Below, one piece after another: positions 1 to 4,307 of a stretch of 6,128 nucleotides of DNA (position 1 is its first letter; every line of letters starts with the position of its first letter). Both the position numbers and the translations under genes were made by a program. This DNA comes from Pelomicrobium sp036803785. Its GTDB lineage: Bacteria > Pseudomonadota > Gammaproteobacteria > Burkholderiales > UBA6910. The stretch is from NCBI RefSeq assembly GCF_036803785.1, contig NZ_DAIRTR010000156.1, positions 1 to 6,128 on the forward strand, given 5' to 3'. The notes beneath the pieces are model-generated. The model ran no database searches, was not told where the DNA came from, and worked only from the letters and a program-made list of their open reading frames with translations.

Positions 1-420
1 GGGTGGGACCTCGTGCCGGCGGTGGGGGCGAACCTGGGCAATGTCTCAACCGCGGGCGGGGTCTTGCTGGAGTTGCGCTTCGGCTACCGCGTGCCGCCGG
101 ACTTCGGGCAAGTGAGTTTGCTCAATAGCGGCCCGGTGACGGGCCCTACTGCCCGCGCCGCGTCCGGCCATTCCTTCTACGGCGTGTTGGCTCCTTGGGC
201 GGAGGCGGTGGCGCGGAACGTTTTTCTCGACGGCAATACCTGGAAAGACAGCCGTCGCGTGGACAAGAAGCCTTTTGTCGCCGGCCTGGCCGCGGGGATG
301 GGGCTACGCGCCGGAGAGCTTTCGTTGAACCTCTTGACGGTCTACCGGACGCGGGATTTCGAAACCCAGCCCCACGACCATCATCTTTACGCCGTCTTGA
401 TCTTGTCCTACCCGTTATGA
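1..420 (+). CDS. LpxR-like lipid A deacylase (DUF2219), C-terminal part
   Basis: The reading frame is open from the first base of the window to a TGA at 418-420, so the N-terminus lies outside. The visible 139 residues match the C-terminal half of the LpxR/DUF2219 family. This is seen in a HSFYGVLAPWAEAVARNVFLDGN stretch encoded around 170-240, then a conserved pattern of amphipathic strands ending in HLYAVLILSYPL. Salmonella LpxR is a 12-strand outer-membrane barrel that removes the 3'-acyloxyacyl group of lipid A. The family's catalytic residues sit in the N-terminal half, so activity cannot be judged here. The internal GTG at 13 is not taken as the start because the frame and the family homology continue upstream of it. 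The last residue is Leu, not the aromatic residue usual at the end of outer-membrane barrels. Family assignment is fairly firm; the substrate is inferred. Confidence 0.82.
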   Translation, partial: GWDLVPAVGANLGNVSTAGGVLLELRFGYRVPPDFGQVSLLNSGPVTGPTARAASGHSFYGVLAPWAEAVARNVFLDGNTWKDSRRVDKKPFVAGLAAGMGLRAGELSLNLLTVYRTRDFETQPHDHHLYAVLILSYPL

Positions 421-434
421 CCCGCCGGTAAGCC

Positions 435-453
435 GGCGTCGGCGTCGTATAAT
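435..453 (+). promoter_or_regulatory. Possible -10 promoter element for the VOC/DUF454 pair
   Basis: A perfect TATAAT lies at 448-453, 42 bases before the ATG at 496, in a region that is otherwise very GC-rich. Two tandem GGCGTC copies (435-440 and 441-446) sit directly upstream. No TTGACA-like -35 is found at 16-18 bases, and there is no TG extension, so an activator or another feature would be needed for a strong promoter. Prediction from sequence only. Confidence 0.4.
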
Positions 454-483
454 AACTCGCTCTCACGTCATTTCGAGCCTGCC

Positions 484-488
484 GGAGG
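484..488 (+). promoter_or_regulatory. Ribosome binding site of the VOC gene
   Basis: A GGAGG sits seven bases before the ATG at 496. It is a near-ideal Shine-Dalgarno sequence and fixes this start. Confidence 0.75.
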
Positions 489-495
489 CTGCATC

Positions 496-924
496 ATGCT
501 GACCCCGTTCCATCTGGCCATCCCCGTGCGCGACCTGGACGAAGCCCGCCGTTTCTACGGCGGCGTGCTGGGCTGTCCCGAAGGTCGCAGCGACCAGACC
601 TGGGTGGACTTTGACCTTTTCGGCCACCAAGTGGTGTGCCATCTGGACCCCAGCCTTGGCAAAGAGGGCCGGGTGCGAGCCCACGTCAATCCCGTAGACG
701 GCCATGGCGTGCCTGTTCCCCACTTCGGTGTCGTGCTGACCATGGAACAGTGGGAATCCCTGGTGCAGCGGTTACGAGCTCAGGGGGTTCGGTTCGCCAT
801 TGAGCCCTACATCCGTTTCAAGGGCTTGGTCGGGGAGCAGGCGACCCTGTTCTTTTACGATCCTTCAGGAAACGCGCTGGAGTTCAAGGCGTTCCGGGAC
901 CTATCCCAGCTCTTCGCCCGATAG
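496..924 (+). CDS. VOC (glyoxalase/dioxygenase fold) family protein
   Basis: This 142-residue protein has the paired beta-alpha-beta-beta-beta modules of the vicinal oxygen chelate superfamily. The first module begins FHLAIPVRDLDEARRFYGGVLG (residues 5-26). The second begins at PHFGVVLTMEQW (75-86) and ends in FYDPSGNALEFKAF (120-133). By analogy with the family, His6, His76 and Glu129 are the likely metal ligands; a fourth ligand is not obvious. VOC proteins of this size include glyoxalase I, fosfomycin- and bleomycin-resistance proteins and extradiol dioxygenases. The sequence does not let me choose among them, and no substrate should be assumed. The ATG is chosen for its GGAGG seven bases upstream. 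The DUF454 gene follows after 30 bases in the same reading frame, which suggests co-transcription. Fold assignment is firm; function is unknown. Confidence 0.88.
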   Translation: MLTPFHLAIPVRDLDEARRFYGGVLGCPEGRSDQTWVDFDLFGHQVVCHLDPSLGKEGRVRAHVNPVDGHGVPVPHFGVVLTMEQWESLVQRLRAQGVRFAIEPYIRFKGLVGEQATLFFYDPSGNALEFKAFRDLSQLFAR

Positions 925-954
925 CATCTGCTCGGCGCTCCACGGCCTCGCTCC

Positions 955-1416
955 GTGACCAGACACCAGGAAAAACCGTCATTGCGGCTGCACGGCTCGG
1001 CCACGGTACGGGGCCTGCTGCTGGCGGCGGGATCCCTGTGCGTAGGCTTGGGTCTGCTGGGGCTTGTTTTCCCCGTGCTTCCCACCACCCCCTTCTTGCT
1101 GCTGGCCGCCGCCTGTTACGCGCGGGCCTCGGAGCGCTTCCACAGCTGGTTGGTACACAATGCCATCTTTGGTCCGATCATCCAGGAATGGCAACGTCAT
1201 CGCAGCCTCCCTTACCGCACCAAGGTGAACGCCATCGCCCTCATGCTGCTCACCCTGGGCGTGTCCATCGTCTTTTTCGTCTCCCATCCCATGGCCCGGG
1301 TGCTGCTGGCCGTCCTGGGCGCGGCGCTGGCGCTTTATCTCTACCGCATTCCCTCCCGCGACCGCCCCGGCGGCAATTTCAAAGACAGCAGCCACGGGCC
1401 GGGCGACACGGCTTAA
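955..1416 (+). CDS. DUF454 (YbaN-like) inner-membrane protein
   Basis: This is a small integral membrane protein of the DUF454 family, resembling E. coli YbaN (about 125 residues). The hallmark is LGLVFPVLPTTPFLLLAAACYAR (residues 35-57), followed by SERFHSWLVHN (59-69), FGPIIQEWQRHRSLP (72-86) and a closing YRIP (130-133). Hydrophobic segments lie at about 19-39, 41-56, 93-109 and 114-129. The family's biochemical role is unknown. GTG 955 is the only GTG or ATG between the upstream in-frame stop (922-924) and the conserved core, but it has no clear Shine-Dalgarno. TTG 982 is an alternative: AGGA at 968-971 lies ten bases before it, and starting there would give a length closer to YbaN. The polar tail after residue 133 is variable. 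The 30-base gap to the VOC gene suggests a shared transcript. Confidence 0.87.
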   Translation: MTRHQEKPSLRLHGSATVRGLLLAAGSLCVGLGLLGLVFPVLPTTPFLLLAAACYARASERFHSWLVHNAIFGPIIQEWQRHRSLPYRTKVNAIALMLLTLGVSIVFFVSHPMARVLLAVLGAALALYLYRIPSRDRPGGNFKDSSHGPGDTA

Positions 1417-1459
1417 GCGGGCCCGAAACACGCCGAGATGTCTTCGCCCGGCGGTGTCC

Positions 1460-1482
1460 CCCACCGTGATTGTGGGTTTGTT
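1460..1482 (+). terminator. Weak candidate terminator after the DUF454 gene
   Basis: CCCAC (1460-1464) can pair with GTGGG (1472-1476) across a seven-base loop, and TTTGTT (1477-1482) follows. The stem is short and the T tract is interrupted, so termination would be partial at best. Its position, 44 bases after the DUF454 stop and before the antiporter, fits a transcript end. Confidence 0.35.
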
Positions 1483-1497
1483 CTGAGATATCCGGGT

Positions 1498-1503
1498 TAA
1501 AAT
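1498..1503 (+). promoter_or_regulatory. Possible -10 box for the antiporter/ybdK unit
   Basis: TAAAAT (five of six matches to TATAAT) lies 73 bases before the antiporter ATG in an AT-richer island. It is flanked by an inverted CCGG pair (1492-1495 and 1504-1507). No good -35 is found at standard spacing; the nearest TTG-type sequences are too close or too far. Weak prediction. Confidence 0.3.
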
Positions 1504-1539
1504 CCGGCCTTCGGAATGCTCCATTGGCTTTTCGCTTTT

Positions 1540-1557
1540 CGGCCTGAAACGAGGCCG
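1540..1557 (+). other. Hairpin in the presumed leader of the antiporter gene
   Basis: CGGCCT (1540-1545) and AGGCCG (1552-1557) form a perfect six-pair stem with a GAAACG loop. It ends only eight bases before the purine-rich GGGAAAGAG (1565-1573) that is the only ribosome-binding candidate for the ATG at 1577. No T run follows, so it is not a terminator. A role in translation or mRNA stability is possible but is inference. Confidence 0.35.
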
Positions 1558-1576
1558 TCCTATCGGGAAAGAGCGC

Positions 1577-2776
1577 ATGGACCAGTGGTTTTTTCTGCCG
1601 TCGTGGCCCCTTCGCGCTTCCAGCCTGCTGTGGTTCGCCATCGTGTTGATCGCCGCCGCGGCGGCGGGAGAGGCGGCCGGACGCTGGCTGCGTCTGCCGC
1701 GCCTGCTGGGCTATCTGGCCGCGGGGATCGTGGCCGGACCTCAGCTCACGGGGCTACTCCATCCGGGCACCCTAGGGGAGCTGCGCTTGCTACTGGACCT
1801 CGCCATCGGCCTCATCCTGTTCGAGCTGGGGCAACGGGTGGACCTCAACTGGCTGCGGCGCAACCCGGGCCTGCTGGCCACTAGCCTGCTCGAGAGCGCG
1901 CTCACCTTCCTGGCGGTATTCAGCGTGTTGTCCGCTCTCGGCAGCCGGCCGCTCATCGCCGGTCTCGCAGGCGCCATCGCGGTGGGGACCTCCCCCTTCG
2001 CCGTCATGACCATCACGCGGGAATTGCACGCCGAAGGCCAGGTCACCGAGCGGCTGCTCCTGCTGACCACCTTGAACGCTATCTATGCCTTCGTGGCCCT
2101 CGCCCTGCTGCTCGCCGGCATGCATCTGGAAGAGCGCAGCGGCTGGCTGGTCATGGTGCTGCATCCCTTGTACCTGATCGGCGGGTCCCTCGCCATCGCT
2201 CTCGCGACGGCGGGAGCACTGCTCGTACTGCTGCGCTATCTCGGCCGCCAGGAAGATGCCCAGGTGGGAGCGGCCATCGCGGTGGTGATCCTCGCCGTCA
2301 CGCTGACGACCAGCCTGAATCTCTCGGTGGTGTTGAGCCTGCTCGCCTGCGGCGCGCTCACCCGCACCCTGGACCGCGCGCGGCGCTTCGCGTCGGTACG
2401 CTTCGGCGACGTGGGGCTACTTGCCACCATTGTGGTCTTCGCCTTGACCGGGGCGGCGATCGAGCTCAAGGACCTGGGCGCAGTGGTCCTTCCGGCGCTG
2501 GCCCTGGTGGTGGTCCGGCTCCTGGGCAAGGCGGCCGGGGTGCTCGCCCTGGCGCCGTTTTCGGCCCTGAGCGTGAGAAAATCAGGGCTTCTCGCCCTGG
2601 CCCTGATGCCCATGTCCCTGATGGCGGTGATTCTGCTCAAAGAGGCCTCCGCTGCTTATCCCGTTTTGAGCGGAGAAGCCACCGCGGTGGTCATGGTGGC
2701 GGTGGCTCTCATGGAGGTCCTGGGGCCCCTTGCCACCCATTATGCGCTGCGCGCTTCCGGCGAAGCGAGGACGTGA
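1577..2776 (+). CDS. Cation:proton antiporter, membrane domain only (CPA/Kef-like)
   Basis: This is a 399-residue, highly hydrophobic protein of the sodium/hydrogen exchanger superfamily (PF00999 type), most like CPA2/Kef transporters. Typical features are LPRLLGYLAAGIVAGP (residues 40-55), LAIGLILFELG (75-85), the core segment with GTSPFAVMTI (137-146), and FALTGAAIEL (288-297). A late helix holds VVVRLLGK, with Arg314 and Lys318 in positions often conserved in the family. About twelve membrane segments fit the length. There is no cytoplasmic RCK/TrkA-N domain, unlike full KefB/KefC, so it is a stand-alone membrane unit. Where homologues carry Asn-Asp, Glu-Asp or Gln-Asp in the core helix, this protein appears to read Asn167-Ala168, so the usual ion-binding aspartate is not seen. 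The start at 1577 has a modest purine-rich site upstream and precedes the first membrane helix suitably. The stop overlaps the ybdK start by one base. Family is firm; the ion, and even antiport itself, are unproven. Confidence 0.86.
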   Translation: MDQWFFLPSWPLRASSLLWFAIVLIAAAAAGEAAGRWLRLPRLLGYLAAGIVAGPQLTGLLHPGTLGELRLLLDLAIGLILFELGQRVDLNWLRRNPGLLATSLLESALTFLAVFSVLSALGSRPLIAGLAGAIAVGTSPFAVMTITRELHAEGQVTERLLLLTTLNAIYAFVALALLLAGMHLEERSGWLVMVLHPLYLIGGSLAIALATAGALLVLLRYLGRQEDAQVGAAIAVVILAVTLTTSLNLSVVLSLLACGALTRTLDRARRFASVRFGDVGLLATIVVFALTGAAIELKDLGAVVLPALALVVVRLLGKAAGVLALAPFSALSVRKSGLLALALMPMSLMAVILLKEASAAYPVLSGEATAVVMVAVALMEVLGPLATHYALRASGEART

Positions 2777-2778
2777 TG
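2767..2778 (+). promoter_or_regulatory. TGATG coupling site between the antiporter and ybdK
   Basis: The antiporter stop TGA (2774-2776) shares its last base with the ybdK ATG (2776-2778). GAGG at 2767-2770 is five bases before that ATG but only two before the alternative GTG at 2773, so ATG 2776 is preferred. The layout is typical of translational coupling by terminating ribosomes. Confidence 0.7.
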
Positions 2779-3900
2779 CCCCCTCTCGAGTTCAAGCCCT
2801 CGACATTTCTCAGCTTCGGCGTGGAGCTGGAGCTGCAACTGGTCAACACCCGAGACTGGGATTTGACCCGAGGGGCGACGGATCTGCTCGCACTGCTGGA
2901 GAAGGGAAAGCACCCCGGCGACGTGAAACCCGAGATCACCGAGAGCATGATCGAGATCAGTACCTCGGTTCATAGTTGCTACGAGACCCTGGCCGAGGAG
3001 TTGCGTGCCATCCGCGATGCCGTGGTCAAGGCGGCCGACCGGCTCAACATTGGAGTGGCCGGCGGCGGTGCCCATCCCTTCCAGCGCTGGAGCGAGCGCC
3101 AGATCTGCGACCGCCCCCGCTTCCGCCACCTGTCGGACTTGTACGGTTACCTCGCCAAGCAGTTCACCGTCTTCGGCCAGCATATCCACGTGGGCTGCCG
3201 CGACGGGGACCAGGCGCTAGAGCTCATGCACGGGCTCGCCCGCTACATTCCCCATTTCATCGCCCTGTCGGCCGCCTCCCCTTACTACCAGGGCGTGGAC
3301 ACGGCCTTCGACTCGTCCCGGTTGAACGCCATCTTCGCTTTCCCTTTGAGCGGCCGGGCACCGTTTTTGACCCGTTGGAGCGAGTTCAATGGGTACTTCG
3401 AAAAGATGGCCGGCTCGGGCATCGTGGGCTCGATGAAGGATTTCTACTGGGACATCCGTCCCTCACCCGGTTACGGCACCTTGGAGATTCGGGTATGCGA
3501 CACGCCCCTCACGGTGGAGCGGGCAGCGGTTCTTGCCGCCTACGCCCAGGCCTTGTGCCGCTTTCTTCACGAGGAGCGCCCGTTCCAGCTCAAGGAGGAG
3601 ATGTACCTGGTCTATACCTACAACCGCTTTCTCGCCTGCCGTTTCGGGCTCGACGCGGATCTGGTGGATCCGGAAAAGGGAACGCGCCGCACGCTCAAGG
3701 AGGATATTTCGGCGACCTGCGAGCGATTACGGCCCCACGCCCGGGAACTGGGCGCCGAGGCGGCGTTAGAGGAAGTGCTGAGTTGGATCCAGAGAGGAGG
3801 AAACGACGCCCGCTGGATGCGGGAAGTTTACGCCGAGACCCATTCCTTGCAAGACCTGGTCTGGCGCCAGACCGGGCGCTGGCGCGGCGAAGGCGGTTGA
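2776..3900 (+). CDS. ybdK: YbdK-type glutamate-cysteine ligase / carboxylate-amine ligase
   Basis: This 374-residue cytoplasmic enzyme belongs to the GCS2 family (PF04107) and is nearly the same length as E. coli YbdK (372). It aligns along its whole length. Landmarks are FGVELELQLVN (14-24), EITESMIEIST (53-63), GGGAHPFQRW (96-105), FGQHIHVG (133-140), PHFIALSAASPYYQG (159-173), WDIRPSP (225-231) and GTLEIRVCDTPLT (234-246). The acidic GVELE and EITES motifs and the HIH and WDIRP motifs belong to the nucleotide, metal and substrate sites of the glutamine-synthetase-like fold. E. coli YbdK has weak ATP-dependent gamma-glutamylcysteine-forming activity in vitro, but its physiological substrate is not settled. 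No glutathione synthetase gene is present here. It is coupled to the upstream antiporter by a one-base overlap, so a shared role in thiol- or ion-linked stress is possible. Nothing looks truncated or damaged. Confidence 0.95.
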   Translation: MPPLEFKPSTFLSFGVELELQLVNTRDWDLTRGATDLLALLEKGKHPGDVKPEITESMIEISTSVHSCYETLAEELRAIRDAVVKAADRLNIGVAGGGAHPFQRWSERQICDRPRFRHLSDLYGYLAKQFTVFGQHIHVGCRDGDQALELMHGLARYIPHFIALSAASPYYQGVDTAFDSSRLNAIFAFPLSGRAPFLTRWSEFNGYFEKMAGSGIVGSMKDFYWDIRPSPGYGTLEIRVCDTPLTVERAAVLAAYAQALCRFLHEERPFQLKEEMYLVYTYNRFLACRFGLDADLVDPEKGTRRTLKEDISATCERLRPHARELGAEAALEEVLSWIQRGGNDARWMREVYAETHSLQDLVWRQTGRWRGEGG

Positions 3901-3971
3901 GAAGCTCGCTACCGAGCCGCGGAGGTGCCAGGGAAAGCGGAGTCGTCTGGCCCGAAGCGCGCAGCGGGACG

Positions 3972-4067
3972 AAAGGGGAACAAAGGATGGGTTTGCTCGA
4001 CGCTCGTCGTGTTTTGAGCAGTCATCTCTTGGTACCGCTGCGGGTCGGAAATCTCTTCCGGTTCTAG
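3972..4067 (+). other. Candidate small ORF (26 codons, 3987-4067) with a strong ribosome binding site
   Basis: The 163 bases between ybdK and the convergent DUF2905 gene hold no recognised gene. They do hold an ATG at 3987 preceded by AAAGGGG (3972-3978, eight-base spacing). The ORF ends at TAG 4065-4067. The peptide begins MGLLDARRVLSSHLLVPLRV and ends in six more residues, GNLFRF. It is basic and partly hydrophobic, and I recognise no family. Its TAG and the DUF2905 stop on the other strand are read from the same palindromic CTAG (4064-4067). It may be a real microprotein, or chance in a GC-rich region; only the ribosome-binding site speaks for it. Confidence 0.28.
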
Positions 4068-4070
4068 CGG
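4035..4070. repeat. Nested inverted repeat at the convergent gene junction
   Basis: The inner arms CGGAA (4046-4050) and TTCCG (4056-4060) enclose a five-base loop. The outer arms CCGCT (4035-4039) and AGCGG (4066-4070) enclose the whole, with G-T pairs possible just outside the inner stem. It covers the stop codons of the two converging frames. Neither strand has a T tract after it, so a standard intrinsic terminator is not supported. A transcript-end barrier or mRNA 3'-end structure is possible. Confidence 0.35.
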
Positions 4071-4264
4071 CGAAAAATCCAGAAAAGCAGGGTGAGCACC
4101 AGGGAGACGATGATGCTGGTGGTAATCGGGAAGTAAAACGAGAAGCCCTCCCGCTCGATATGGATGTCGCCCGGCAAGCGGCCCAATCCCAGCTTGGACA
4201 GCCATGGCCAGGCGAGACCGATCAGGATCAGGACAAGCCCGATGATGATGAGCCAGCGCCCCAT
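4064..4264 (-). CDS. DUF2905 family small membrane protein
   Basis: This 66-residue protein has two predicted membrane helices (about residues 4-22 and 46-64) joined by a short loop. The loop carries LGRLPGDIHIEREGFSFYFP (27-46), the signature of DUF2905 (PF11146); Gly-Asp-Ile and the following basic-acidic pair are the most typical residues. The family's function is unknown. The length is normal. The ATG at 4262-4264 is the only plausible in-frame start, but no Shine-Dalgarno precedes it. It lies 43 bases after the TamB stop on the same strand, so it probably shares the tamB transcript, though a local -10-like TACAAT also lies just upstream. It converges with the ybdK side of the window. Confidence 0.9.
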   Translation of the reverse strand: MGRWLIIIGLVLILIGLAWPWLSKLGLGRLPGDIHIEREGFSFYFPITTSIIVSLVLTLLFWIFRR

Positions 4265-4270
4265 GAGGGC

Positions 4271-4276
4271 ATTGTA
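4271..4276 (-). promoter_or_regulatory. Possible -10 element directly before the DUF2905 gene
   Basis: Read on the minus strand, TACAAT ends six bases before the A of the DUF2905 ATG. A transcript starting at the usual distance would begin at or next to that A and so be leaderless, which would agree with the missing Shine-Dalgarno. No -35 is visible (the matching positions are a C run), so the support is thin. Confidence 0.25.
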
Positions 4277-4307
4277 GCGCGAGCCCGTGCCGTGGGGGGA
4301 GAGTGCG

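Noticed and set aside
424..437. GCCGG/CCGGC hairpin just after the LpxR-like gene as a terminator
   Set aside because: The stem has five pairs and no T tract follows; the sequence after it is GC-rich.
1438..1500. A 20-codon ORF in the spacer before the antiporter, a possible leader peptide
   Set aside because: It has no usable ribosome site and no run of regulatory codons, and it overlaps the weak terminator-like hairpin.
979..1641. A 220-codon open frame antisense to the DUF454 gene
   Set aside because: The protein is low-complexity and rich in Gly, Gln and Arg, and the sense strand holds a clear family member.
2976..4067. A 363-codon open frame overlapping ybdK in another frame
   Set aside because: Its translation is rich in Arg, Pro and Gly with no recognisable domain, while the overlapped ybdK frame matches a known family end to end. 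Long empty frames are common in GC-rich genes. Only its last 26 codons, which have their own ribosome site, are kept as a candidate.
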